NCBI RefSeq assembly: GCF_900142005.1
Contig: NZ_FQZL01000009.1
Location: 124,001-188,000 of the forward strand
Length of the DNA: 64,000 bases
Origin: Dethiosulfatibacter aminovorans DSM 17477
GTDB lineage: Bacteria > Bacillota > Clostridia > Tissierellales > Dethiosulfatibacteraceae
Direction: 5' to 3'
In this document: piece by piece, positions 25,426 to 33,436 of the stretch
Numbering within the stretch: the stretch's first letter is position 1
Layout of the letters: each line of letters begins with the position of its first letter
The notes under the pieces: generated by a model
Seen by the model: the letters and a program-made list of their open reading frames with translations, nothing else
Told to the model about the DNA's origin: nothing
The model's database searches: none
Made by a program: the position numbers and the translations under genes

Positions 25426-27917
25426 TGAAAGTTTTAATTGTTGGTGGAGTTGCAGGCGGAGCAAGTGCAGCTGCGAGACTTAGAAGAAATGATGAAAAGG
25501 CAGAAATAATAATGTTCGAAAGAGGCGAATATATTTCTTTTGCAAATTGCGGACTGCCTTATTATATTGGGAATGTCATTGAAGAAAGGGACGAGCTTTT
25601 GCTTAAAACTCCGGAAGACATGAAGGCAAGATTCAATGTTGACGTAAAAGTTAAAAGCGAGGTGCTGTCAATAGACAGGGAAAACAAGAAGGTGAGTGTG
25701 AAGAAAGTAGATAACGGAGAGGTTTACGAAGAATCATACGACAAGCTTATCCTCTCTCCGGGATCTTCGCCGCTTAAGCCTCCCATACCTGGAATAGATG
25801 CTCCGAATATCTTTACAATATGGAATATACCTGATACGGATGCAATAAAAGATTATGTAGACAATAAGAAAATAAAAAAAGCGGCAGTCATCGGTGGTGG
25901 GTTTATCGGAATTGAAATGGCGGAAAATCTTCACGACCTTGGGATAGAAGTGACAATAGTTGAGCTGGCAGACCAGATAATGGCTCCAATAGATTTTGAA
26001 ATGGCACAGATTCTTCACCAGCATGTAAATATGAAAAATGTAGAGCTTGTACTTAATGACGGTGTTAAGAGTTTCGACTACAAGGACGGGACTACATTAA
26101 TAACACTTAACAGTGAAAAGACTCTTGATGCGGATATGGTGATACTGTCCATTGGAGTAAGGCCCAACGGAGAATTGGCAGAATCCTCCGGGCTTAAAAC
26201 AAATAAAAGAGGTGGAATAGTAGTTGACAAGCATATGAGAACCTCTGATGAGGATATCTATGCAGTTGGAGATGCGGTTGAAATAAATGACTTCATAAAT
26301 AATATAGAAACGATGATTCCACTGGCAGGACCAGCCAACAAACAGGGAAGAATTGCAGCCGACAATATTGCGGGAAAGGATGTTGTTTACAAAGGTACCC
26401 AGGGGACTTCCGTAGCAAAGGTGTTCGATATGACTGTATCTGCAACGGGTTCAAACGAGAAAATACTCAAGAAAATCGGCAAGGAATTTGGCAGGGACTA
26501 TCAATATATATACATACATCCAAACAACCATGCAGAATACTATCCGGATGCCTCCAAAATCAATATGAAGCTTTTGTTCTCTCCTGTAGACGGCAAAATA
26601 CTAGGAGCGCAGGCTGTTGGATTTGAAGGTGTGGAAAAGAGGATAGATGTAATTGCTACTGTTATCAGGTTTGGTGGAACTGTTTATGACCTGACGGAAC
26701 TGGAATTGGCTTATGCACCTCCTTTCGGATCGGCAAAGGATCCTGTGAACATGGCGGGATTTGTTGCTGAAAACTTTCTTAAGGGAACGGTTGATATGGT
26801 TCACTGGAACGAACTGGGCCAATATGACGAAAAGGACTATGTTGTTCTTGATGTAAGAAAGAAAGAGGAACTGGAAACTGGGTGTTTCCAGAATTCAGTC
26901 AACATACCTCTTGACAGCTTAAGGGACAGAGCTGATGAACTTGACAGGGATAAAATGATATTGATCTACTGTGCTGTTGGTACAAGAGGATATATTGCAG
27001 CCAGGATGCTTCAACAAATGGGCTTTGGAAATGTAAAAAACCTTAGCGGCGGCATGACAACCCTTAATTCTATCAATTATATGCCAAACAGCATGTTGCT
27101 TAAGAATATATTGGGAACAAATAACAATAATTCCAATAATAGTGAAGACAATGGTGGTAATGAAATGAAAAGAGTAAACAGCATAGATGTGGAAAAAATA
27201 TCATTGAACTGTTCCGGACTGCAGTGTCCAGGTCCTATAATGAAGGTTTTTGAAACAATCAAGACAATGAATCACGGAGACCTTGTGGAAGTGACGGCAA
27301 CAGATATGGGATTTGCGGCAGACATTTCCGAATGGTGCAAGAGGACAGGGAATACACTGGTGGATATCAAAACTGAAAACAAGTCGATAGTGACGACAAT
27401 CATGAAGGGACTTAAGGAAGATGGCCATGCCGAAGAGGCAGGAGAAAGAACGGACAAGTCAATGGTTATATTCAGTGGAGAACTGGACAAGGTCATTGCA
27501 GGATTCATAATTGCAAATGGTGCTGCGGCAATGGGGAGGGACGTAACGATGTTCTTCACGTTCTGGGGACTAAATGCTCTTAGAAAGCCTGAAAATGTAC
27601 CTGTGAAGAAAACCTTCGTGGAAAAAATGTTCGGATTCATGATGCCGAGAGGGGCAGGCAAGCTCAAACTATCCAATATGAATATGGCTGGAATGGGTTC
27701 TGTAATGATGAAATCCATAATGAAGCAGAAAAATGTAGATACCCTTGAGACTCTTATGGAAACGGCAAAAAGGAGCGGAGTGAAGATTGTAGTTTGCACC
27801 ATGTCTATGGATGTAATGGGTATTAAAAAAGAAGAACTGATCGACGGACTGGAATACGGTGGTGTGGCTTCCTTCCTTGCTGCATCGGAAAGGTCTGATG
27901 CTACGCTGTTTATCTAG
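25425..27917 (+). CDS. CoA-disulfide reductase-rhodanese-TusA-DsrE fusion protein
   Basis: 830 residues in four domains. (1) FAD/NAD(P) disulfide reductase, 1-450: VGGVAGGASAAARLRR, the CoA-disulfide/persulfide reductase cysteine Cys42 in SFANCGLPYYIG, second Rossmann AVIGGGFIGIEMAENL, FAD motif IYAVGDAVE. (2) Rhodanese, about 465-550, active Cys in LIYCAVGTRGYIA. (3) TusA-like, about 585-660, Cys in GLQCPGPIMKV. (4) DsrE/DsrF-like, about 675-830, with Cys in KIVVCTMSMDVMG. Known CoADR-rhodanese fusions reduce CoA persulfide and polysulfide. The four sulfur-relay domains in one chain could pass a persulfide between cysteines. Linker of Asn-rich sequence at 567-577. Confidence 0.92.
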   Translation: MKVLIVGGVAGGASAAARLRRNDEKAEIIMFERGEYISFANCGLPYYIGNVIEERDELLLKTPEDMKARFNVDVKVKSEVLSIDRENKKVSVKKVDNGEVYEESYDKLILSPGSSPLKPPIPGIDAPNIFTIWNIPDTDAIKDYVDNKKIKKAAVIGGGFIGIEMAENLHDLGIEVTIVELADQIMAPIDFEMAQILHQHVNMKNVELVLNDGVKSFDYKDGTTLITLNSEKTLDADMVILSIGVRPNGELAESSGLKTNKRGGIVVDKHMRTSDEDIYAVGDAVEINDFINNIETMIPLAGPANKQGRIAADNIAGKDVVYKGTQGTSVAKVFDMTVSATGSNEKILKKIGKEFGRDYQYIYIHPNNHAEYYPDASKINMKLLFSPVDGKILGAQAVGFEGVEKRIDVIATVIRFGGTVYDLTELELAYAPPFGSAKDPVNMAGFVAENFLKGTVDMVHWNELGQYDEKDYVVLDVRKKEELETGCFQNSVNIPLDSLRDRADELDRDKMILIYCAVGTRGYIAARMLQQMGFGNVKNLSGGMTTLNSINYMPNSMLLKNILGTNNNNSNNSEDNGGNEMKRVNSIDVEKISLNCSGLQCPGPIMKVFETIKTMNHGDLVEVTATDMGFAADISEWCKRTGNTLVDIKTENKSIVTTIMKGLKEDGHAEEAGERTDKSMVIFSGELDKVIAGFIIANGAAAMGRDVTMFFTFWGLNALRKPENVPVKKTFVEKMFGFMMPRGAGKLKLSNMNMAGMGSVMMKSIMKQKNVDTLETLMETAKRSGVKIVVCTMSMDVMGIKKEELIDGLEYGGVASFLAASERSDATLFI

Positions 27918-27976
27918 ATGTTATGTTACAAGTTGATTACAAAATGAATAAAAGTGTATAATTTTTTTATAAAAGT

Positions 27977-28008
27977 GGTAAACTATATAATGTAGTTTAC
28001 CTTTTTTA
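27977..28008 (+). terminator. Terminator of the ArsR-fusion operon
   Basis: Perfect stem GGTAAACTA/TAGTTTACC with loop TATAATG, followed by TTTTTT. Confidence 0.85.
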
Positions 28009-28120
28009 TTCGCATTTTTGCTGAAAGGCTGATGGTTTGTGCATTAATAATTAAAAAATAATTCACAAATAAGAAGAAATAGTGTAGAATAAAATGGAAA
28101 ACAGCTTGGGAGGATAAAAT

Positions 28121-28741
28121 ATGGATTTCAAAGAAATACAGGATTATTTGACAAACCTCAAATCAGTAATATCGGGGAAAATTGTCGCAGGACAGGATGA
28201 TGAAATAGAGGAAGTTCATATATTGGCGGATTCGTCAAGGAATACTAAACAGATATGCAGAGACGTACAGTCCGTATTAATATCCAAATACGATATAAAT
28301 GTTGATTACAAGAAAATCAGTATCGCACAGATATCTGACAATCTTACCATAGACAACAATTTCAGACTCAAGCTTAAGTCGGTAAAAGCTGAAAACAACC
28401 TTAAGACAACTACCGTCAAGGTGGATCTTGAGCTGGACGACAAGATATACAATGGAGAATCCACAGGAGTCAAGACAGACAGGAATACACTCAGGCTGTC
28501 TGCGGAAGCAGGTCTGAAAGCTGTTGAAAACTCCATCGGATTTGACAATTGTCTGCTTTTGGAAGATATCGAAAGCAGGCAGCTGGCTGGGAAGGAAGTA
28601 GTGACCAGTGCAGTTACATTTGTTTACGGCGGAGCTGAAGTTTTGCTCTGCGGCAGTGCTTTTGTGGAACACTCAAAGCCTGAAGCTGTTGTAAAGGCTA
28701 CTCTTAATGCAATAAACAGGAGTGTTGCAAAAAGCAGATAG
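28121..28741 (+). CDS. Conserved-looking hypothetical protein
   Basis: 206 residues, no signal peptide or membrane helix. The opening DLTNLKSVISGKIVAGQDDEIEEVHILADSSRNTKQICRDVQS (in part: GQDDEIEEVHILADSSRNTK) and the pattern of alternating strands and helices suggest two repeated alpha/beta units (28-110 and 110-205), the second with SAVTFVYGGAEVLLCGSAFV. I recall similar short proteins in clostridia with a VxxxxIxEIHVLA motif but no function. GGGAGG lies 8 bases before ATG. It precedes the small-peptide element and HD-GYP gene but a shared transcript is not shown. Confidence 0.6.
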   Translation: MDFKEIQDYLTNLKSVISGKIVAGQDDEIEEVHILADSSRNTKQICRDVQSVLISKYDINVDYKKISIAQISDNLTIDNNFRLKLKSVKAENNLKTTTVKVDLELDDKIYNGESTGVKTDRNTLRLSAEAGLKAVENSIGFDNCLLLEDIESRQLAGKEVVTSAVTFVYGGAEVLLCGSAFVEHSKPEAVVKATLNAINRSVAKSR

Positions 28742-28758
28742 ACAATTTAATATTTGAT

Positions 28759-28980
28759 TATAAAAGACCAGCATCTTTGTAATACGAGGTAGAATTTTTA
28801 ATTGATTAGCGAAGCGGAATTGCCTGTACTTTATAGCGAGAAGGCAGAGTAAACCTATGGAGGCTATATCATGAAAAAAATAATACCAGTTTTAACTTCA
28901 TTATTGGCATTTCTTCTTGCAAGCGGTGCTGGATTTAGATGGGTATAATCCCTTAAGACTTTTCTTGCTGGTCTTTTATA
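28759..28980. repeat. 222-bp segment with perfect 15-bp inverted ends
   Basis: TATAAAAGACCAGCA at 28759-28773 and its exact complement TGCTGGTCTTTTATA at 28966-28980 enclose about 190 bases holding the 25-codon gene at 28871 and a hairpin (TGCCT/AGGCA near 28822-28850). It could be a long closing stem of a structured RNA with a small reading frame, or a mini transposable element. T-rich sequence after the right arm (TATATATTTTT) could terminate transcription. Confidence 0.55.
28871..28948 (+). CDS. 25-residue hydrophobic peptide, unannotated type
   Basis: ATG at 28871 with a perfect GGAGG 8 bases upstream, stop TAA at 28948. The peptide is two lysines, then a hydrophobic stretch LTSLLAFLLASGAGFRWV, long enough for one membrane pass or a signal-like peptide. 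Too short for gene finders. It lies within the 222-bp inverted-repeat segment, 50 bases before the membrane HD-GYP gene. Could be a regulatory leader peptide, a small membrane protein partner, or a toxin-type peptide; no family recognised. Confidence 0.5.
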   Translation: MKKIIPVLTSLLAFLLASGAGFRWV

Positions 28981-28998
28981 TATTTTTGGGAGGCGATG

Positions 28999-30441
28999 AT
29001 GTCTAGTAAAGTAAGAAAATATATTACAGTAGTATTGTTTCTTGCTGTATCCATGGTTATATACCTGAATTCCAATTATGTTATAAACAATTGGAATATT
29101 GTAATTATCATGGGGATATTGTCAGTGATTGCCGAGACATTTATGGTTAAGATTCCTGGAATAGGTGGTGTGTCAGTTGCCTTTGCTATAGTTTTTTCAA
29201 CAATTATTATGGAAGGACCGTTAGCTGGAGTAATTGTGAGTGCGATTGGAATTACATTTTGCAGACCATATGTAGATGACATAGGATATGTTCATATTTT
29301 GAATACACCAATATATAAGACTGTATTTAATATTTCTCAAAACATACTTTATGCCGGCACTTCTGCACTGGTATATGTTTATTTACATAGCAGATTTTAT
29401 TATTTAGGCGATATAGATCCTGTTTCTGCTGTAGGTACAATGGCTACATTTCTTTTTGTCAACACCTTGCTTATGACGTTTTTAATTCATTTTTTATCAG
29501 GTGGTAGGTTTCTAGATATTTGGTCAGAGAATTTTAAGGGAATGATAGTTAGTGTTGCAGCAGTAGGACTATTGGGAATTATTATTGCCAAAGCGCACGA
29601 CAGCTATGGTCTGGGAGCAGTAGTTATGTTCTTCATACCACTGATGCTATCGAGGTATTCATTCAAGTTATATGTTGATATGAGAGCGAACTACTACGAT
29701 ACAGTAAAGGCGCTTATTAACACAATAGAGGCAAAGGATCCTTATACAAGCGGCCATGCAGCTAGAGTAGGAAAATATGCCGTTGCTATAGCTAAGGAAA
29801 TGAAACTTAAACCATCACAGATTGACACAATTAAAAATGCGGCTCTCCTTCACGACATCGGAAAAATTGGAGTGAATGACAATGTACTCAACAAGAAGGA
29901 AAGGCTTACAGATGAGGAATTTGACATAATCAAGAGTCATCCTTCAGTAGGATATGATATAATCAAGGATATAGGATTTTTGCATAACGTCATGGATATT
30001 GTTAAGCATCACCATGAAAGATGGGACGGTACGGGTTATCCTGATGGGCTCTCCGGCGAGGACTTGCCTTTGGAGACAACCATATTGACAGTTGCGGATT
30101 CTTTTGATGCAATGGTTACAGATAGGCCGTACAGGAAAGCTCTATCGGTTGAAACTGCACTTGGAGAGATAGTGAGATGTGCAGGGACACAGTTTAACCC
30201 CGGTATAGTTGCTGTATCCATTAAAGTCCTTCAGCGGTACGAAAAGGATATTGAGTCTGTAAACAGAGAAATAGAAATCAAGAGCAAGGCTCTTGCTGCT
30301 ATTACTGATGATACAGAAACAGTTCATAAAAAGGATGATAAAAGACTGCAGATTGATGGAAGTCAAGACAAGTTTAAGCAGGATGATAGTCCTATTGGAA
30401 AGATTGACGAGGCAGAGGATGATGATAAGGGTATTGCATAA
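28999..30441 (+). CDS. Membrane HD-GYP domain protein, probable cyclic-di-GMP phosphodiesterase
   Basis: About 480 residues. The first 230 hold seven or eight hydrophobic segments (MASE-like sensor). The C-terminal HD-GYP domain has GHAARVGKYAVAIA, LLHDIGKIGV (HD metal pair), KSHPSVGYDI, HHHERWDGTGYPDGLSG (near 337-352) and VADSFDAMVTDRPYRKAL, all residues for a di-iron phosphodiesterase of cyclic-di-GMP. A 30-residue acidic tail follows. Two ATGs are adjacent; GGGAGG favours the second, 28999. The next gene starts in its stop codon (TAATG). Confidence 0.88.
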   Translation: MSSKVRKYITVVLFLAVSMVIYLNSNYVINNWNIVIIMGILSVIAETFMVKIPGIGGVSVAFAIVFSTIIMEGPLAGVIVSAIGITFCRPYVDDIGYVHILNTPIYKTVFNISQNILYAGTSALVYVYLHSRFYYLGDIDPVSAVGTMATFLFVNTLLMTFLIHFLSGGRFLDIWSENFKGMIVSVAAVGLLGIIIAKAHDSYGLGAVVMFFIPLMLSRYSFKLYVDMRANYYDTVKALINTIEAKDPYTSGHAARVGKYAVAIAKEMKLKPSQIDTIKNAALLHDIGKIGVNDNVLNKKERLTDEEFDIIKSHPSVGYDIIKDIGFLHNVMDIVKHHHERWDGTGYPDGLSGEDLPLETTILTVADSFDAMVTDRPYRKALSVETALGEIVRCAGTQFNPGIVAVSIKVLQRYEKDIESVNREIEIKSKALAAITDDTETVHKKDDKRLQIDGSQDKFKQDDSPIGKIDEAEDDDKGIA

Positions 30442-31031
30442 TGAGTCATGAAGTTCTGATAACATTGATTCTGTCAATGGCAATTGCATTGGCAGGAAAA
30501 CAATACGATCTAAAGAAGATTTCAAAAGTAAAAATAAAAGGACTTGCTTTATTTCCGGCAAGTTTTTTTCTGCAGTATTTAAGCATGTTCATAGTTGAGA
30601 GGTATGGAGCTACGACAGCAGGTTTGCTGGTACTTGAACATTTCAAGTGGATACATCTCTTGTCATACCAGCTTCTGCTCATAGGAGTTGTTTTGAATAT
30701 AAAAAAGAGATATATGAAGATACTTTTCATAGGTACAATGCTGAATTTCATTGTTATCCTCTTCAACGGCATGCAGATGCCTGTAAGGATACCTCCTGAA
30801 TATGCAAAGGCGTGGGAAAACCACATTTATCTCATATCAGGAAAGGACCTGGTACATACGGTCATGACAGAGGACACCAGATTTTCTTATCTCGGTGATA
30901 TAATAATGCTTAAGAAACCCTATCCCTTCAACAAAACAATAAGCATAGGAGATATTTTCCTATTGCTGGGATACGGCAAGTTCATGTTGGAAGAATCCAA
31001 AATAACAATAAAATCACCTGGAGCCAGGTGA
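30441..31031 (+). CDS. DUF5317-like membrane protein
   Basis: 196 residues with five hydrophobic segments (1-15, 32-50, 60-85, 92-112, 170-185). The conserved-looking stretch NFIVILFNGMQMPV and the position after an HD-domain gene fit DUF5317, a small membrane family of unknown role often adjacent to HD-domain proteins in clostridia. Coupled to the HD-GYP gene through TAATG. The last codons and stop lie in the stem of the transcription terminator. Confidence 0.7.
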   Translation: MSHEVLITLILSMAIALAGKQYDLKKISKVKIKGLALFPASFFLQYLSMFIVERYGATTAGLLVLEHFKWIHLLSYQLLLIGVVLNIKKRYMKILFIGTMLNFIVILFNGMQMPVRIPPEYAKAWENHIYLISGKDLVHTVMTEDTRFSYLGDIIMLKKPYPFNKTISIGDIFLLLGYGKFMLEESKITIKSPGAR

Positions 31032-31040
31032 TTTTATTTT
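31011..31040 (+). terminator. Terminator overlapping the DUF5317 stop codon
   Basis: AAATCACCTG/CAGGTGATTT perfect 10-base stem, loop GAGC, followed by TATTTTTT. The TGA stop (31029-31031) is inside the 3' arm. Confidence 0.9.
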
Positions 31041-31061
31041 TTAAAGCATACATGCCTATTT

Positions 31062-31124
31062 GCCTTATATTGGTTTGTTCTCGATAGGACTTGACATTAT
31101 TATATGAGTTTCAGTGTTCCCGAA
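31062..31124. repeat. Left attachment repeat (attL core)
   Basis: 63 bases identical to 46517-46579. It begins GCCTTATATTGGTTTGTTCT and ends GTTCCCGAA, and is the 3' end of the Lrp/AsnC reading frame in reverse, without the rest of that gene, so it is the duplicated copy. Confidence 0.93.
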
Positions 31125-31141
31125 AATCAAGTTAAATCAAT

Positions 31142-31198
31142 GGGAACAAGCATTCACAAGGAGTGTCGAAAAACTAACACTGGCTTGTTCTAAAAGGG
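31142..31198. other. Putative integrase arm sites, left
   Basis: GGCTTGTTCTAAAAGGG at 31182-31198, matching the minus-strand motif GGTTTGTTCTAAAAG at 46464-46450; the half motif GCTTGTTCCC occurs inverted at 31142-31151. The core repeat itself holds GGTTTGTTCTCG (31072-31083). Repeated copies around an attachment site are expected of a lambda-type integrase. Confidence 0.5.
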
Positions 31199-31268
31199 TG
31201 AAAATCTTGGAGTTGAACAACAAATTTTAACGCTTTTTATATAAAAAATTATATAGGAAGGTGCTATC

Positions 31269-32231
31269 ATGGCAAAAAAAATGAAAAGATTATCAATGGA
31301 AATTTGTACAAGTATGACGTACGATGAATTATTCAAGCTCAAGATTAAAAACCTTGAACTAGAAGGGGCAGTTAAAGAAACGCTTGAAAGCCATTATCAC
31401 GTTATCAGATATCTAAAAGAGTATTTTGATACATCCATCTTGCAAATATCAGATATGAATACCCAATTCTTAGAAGATTTTGGCTATTGGTTGAAGGATA
31501 CAAGGGGAATTAAAAATATCACTATTAATGGATATGTCAAAAGAATAGTTGCAACTTTGAATCTTGGAATTGAGAAAGGATTCATCAAAGAAGATAATTT
31601 TCATTGGAAAAGGTTAAAAGAAGATAAGGTTATGAAAGAAATCTATACAGATGACGAACTTGAAAGACTTCTGAAAAAGCCTAAAATGAAATTCTTTGGT
31701 AAATATAGGACGTGGGTATTGATTAATTTCCTGCTCGGTACGGGTGTAAGAGCGAAAGAGGTTAGAAACATATTAATCGGGAATCTTGATTTGAAACAAA
31801 GTATGTTAATCCTGACACAGACCAAAACAAAGACGGATAGATATATTCCTATTTCAAAGTCTTTAAGAAAAATTCTGATGGAATACTTGAGGTATAGACA
31901 AAGTGATAATCCTAATGATTATTTGTTTTGTACTATCAAAGGGGAACAATTGCCAAGAACAACTATGCAAATGGCAATTCGTAATTATCATACTGAAAGA
32001 GAAGTTGATACTTTTGGAATTCACAAATATAGACATACTTTTGCAACAAAATGTATTGAAAATGGAATGAATCCTTTCCAGCTTCAAAGAATACTCGGTC
32101 ATAGTACAGTTACAATGACACAAAGATATGTTCAAATGAGTACCAAGATACTAACACAGAATTTTGATAATTTAAATCCATTAGAACAATTTTTTGGAGA
32201 AGGTAGCGAAAGAATCAAACTCAAAAAGTAA
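31269..32231 (+). CDS. Tyrosine recombinase (phage-type integrase)
   Basis: 320 residues. N-terminal SAM-like core-binding domain (about 1-110) and catalytic domain with the first Arg in FLLGTGVRAKEVRNI, beta-hairpin Lys in QTKTKTDRYIPIS, box II HKYRHTFATKCIENG, GHSTVTMTQRY with the nucleophile Tyr near residue 290. All active-site residues appear present. AGGAAGGTG precedes the ATG. It is the first gene inside the left repeat and is the obvious enzyme for integration into the Lrp gene. No excisionase gene was recognised. Confidence 0.95.
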   Translation: MAKKMKRLSMEICTSMTYDELFKLKIKNLELEGAVKETLESHYHVIRYLKEYFDTSILQISDMNTQFLEDFGYWLKDTRGIKNITINGYVKRIVATLNLGIEKGFIKEDNFHWKRLKEDKVMKEIYTDDELERLLKKPKMKFFGKYRTWVLINFLLGTGVRAKEVRNILIGNLDLKQSMLILTQTKTKTDRYIPISKSLRKILMEYLRYRQSDNPNDYLFCTIKGEQLPRTTMQMAIRNYHTEREVDTFGIHKYRHTFATKCIENGMNPFQLQRILGHSTVTMTQRYVQMSTKILTQNFDNLNPLEQFFGEGSERIKLKK

Positions 32232-32319
32232 GGGGTAGACAAAAACACACCCACTTTTCACAATCGCTATAAACAAGTAATACCAATACTTTCATAGATT
32301 GGTAAAAATAGAGCATAGT

Positions 32320-32366
32320 AAAAGCCCATAAGTGTTGAAATACCAACGTTTATGGGCTTTTTTTAT
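32320..32366. terminator. Integrase terminator
   Basis: AAAAGCCCATAA (32320-32331) pairs with TTATGGGCTTTT followed by TTTATTG on the plus strand. On the minus strand it is followed by TTTTACT, so it may also weakly end a leftward transcript from the 32581 promoter. A further 7-base hairpin (TACCAAT/ATTGGTA) lies at 32281-32304. Confidence 0.75.
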
Positions 32367-32414
32367 TGTTTAAAATGAATTCTGACAGGATTTTAAGCGG
32401 GTTTTATTATAAAG

Positions 32415-32432
32415 AGGTATCATTGTATACCT
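32415..32432. promoter_or_regulatory. Putative operator, copy 1
   Basis: AGGTATC-ATTG-TATACCT, an inverted repeat matched by AGGTATC-TATGG-TATACCT at 36304-36322. It lies between the integrase and the convergent promoter pair. One of the element's HTH proteins is a candidate ligand. Confidence 0.45.
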
Positions 32433-32514
32433 AATGGGTGATAATTGAAAATATTGCTCTTTGAATTGATTTAATATGGCAATAAAAAATATGCATAAAA
32501 ATACAAATAAAAAC

Positions 32515-32543
32515 TTGACTTTTTGCATAAAATGTGGTATAAT
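32515..32543 (+). promoter_or_regulatory. Rightward promoter of the palindromic pair
   Basis: TTGACT (32515-32520), 17-base spacer, TATAAT (32538-32543). It drives the gene at 32648 and possibly the whole rightward module. Confidence 0.85.
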
Positions 32544-32590
32544 TGTACAACAATTTAGCGAAGAATCTTCGCCTGTATAAATTATACCAC
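32534..32590. repeat. Large palindrome containing both -10 boxes
   Basis: GTGGTATAATTGTACA (32534-32549) is complementary, with one bulge, to TGTATAAATTATACCAC (32574-32590). In the centre GCGAAG-AAT-CTTCGC (32558-32572) forms a second hairpin, and outside CTTGACT (32514) mirrors AGTCAAG (32604-32610). Confidence 0.8.
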
Positions 32591-32609
32591 TGTATTCAAT
32601 ATAAGTCAA
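32581..32609 (-). promoter_or_regulatory. Leftward promoter of the palindromic pair
   Basis: On the minus strand TTGACT (32609-32604), 17-base spacer, TATAAT (32586-32581): same boxes and spacing as the rightward promoter. It points at the integrase 3' end where no minus-strand gene exists, so its product would be a non-coding or antisense RNA of about 250 bases if it stops at the 32320-32366 hairpin. Confidence 0.75.
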
Positions 32610-32647
32610 GGCTATATTGAAAAAAATCAAAAATTGAAAGGAGAAAA

Positions 32648-33436
32648 ATGGCAAAGGGAGAAAGAAGACAAAAAAGATTTGAAGAAAGCATATCATTAAT
32701 TGACACAAAGAAAAGTAATGGTGATAAGCTTAGACCAGACGGACAAGCTCAAGCTTGTAGGGATTTACTTTATTTAAATGACGAAGATAGAGAACAATTT
32801 TTTGGTGGGAACTACTATAAGGAAATAAAAGAAAAGATATCTCAAAAAGATAAAAGAAACTCAAAAGTTATAAAAGAATATTCGGATTATATTAATGCCT
32901 TGAGAAATTATTTAGAAGAAAATAGTGTGGATACAAACAGATACTATAAAATTATTAGAATAATGGGAACACTTAAGGATGATATGATATGGACAAAATT
33001 ATTTGAAAATGAACCGGTCTTATTTAAGGATGTTCAATTATCAAGAAGCCCATCAAATTCAAATCATTTTGAAATAGATTTTAATAATGAGGATGATTAT
33101 AAAATTCTATTAAAAATATTACCGTTTTTAGATTATAGTGATAATCTAAAGGAAATAGGATATATTTTTAATAGAATAGTCAAGAATTGCAAATTTACTG
33201 ATAATCAATCACAATTATTGGAGCTTTTGAGAGCTGGGAAAGATAATCCTGAAGATTATTTATTTTATTCCTGTCCAAGAAAGCGGGAATCAATTAGCGA
33301 GATTAGAAAGGCTTTATATTATTTTGAAAGTGATATGGCTGATGAGTTAGGTTGGGAATATGATAGGGTTAGAAAGGTTTTTGATGGCTTATGTAAAAAA
33401 CTTTGTAATAAATATAAAAAAATTAATCTAAATTAG
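32648..33436 (+). CDS. Unknown satellite protein
   Basis: 262 residues, highly charged, no membrane segments. The N-terminus MAKGERRQKRFEESISLID is basic, the middle is rich in Asp/Lys/Tyr, and the C-terminus (EIRKALYYFESDMADELGWEYDRVRKVFDGLC in part) could be helix-turn-helix-like. Preceded by AAAGGAG and a strong promoter; followed by the 59-bp repeat array. Position and promoter suggest an early regulatory or replication role; no family recognised. Confidence 0.65.
   Translation: MAKGERRQKRFEESISLIDTKKSNGDKLRPDGQAQACRDLLYLNDEDREQFFGGNYYKEIKEKISQKDKRNSKVIKEYSDYINALRNYLEENSVDTNRYYKIIRIMGTLKDDMIWTKLFENEPVLFKDVQLSRSPSNSNHFEIDFNNEDDYKILLKILPFLDYSDNLKEIGYIFNRIVKNCKFTDNQSQLLELLRAGKDNPEDYLFYSCPRKRESISEIRKALYYFESDMADELGWEYDRVRKVFDGLCKKLCNKYKKINLN

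Noticed and set aside
28741-28995. Cyclic-di-GMP riboswitch before the HD-GYP gene
   Set aside because: The GEMM-I and GEMM-II core motifs are not present in this sequence.
32370-32708. Minus-strand frame of 112 codons next to the convergent promoters
   Set aside because: Starts upstream of the leftward promoter, has no ribosome site, and is Phe/Leu-rich as expected from AT-rich sequence.
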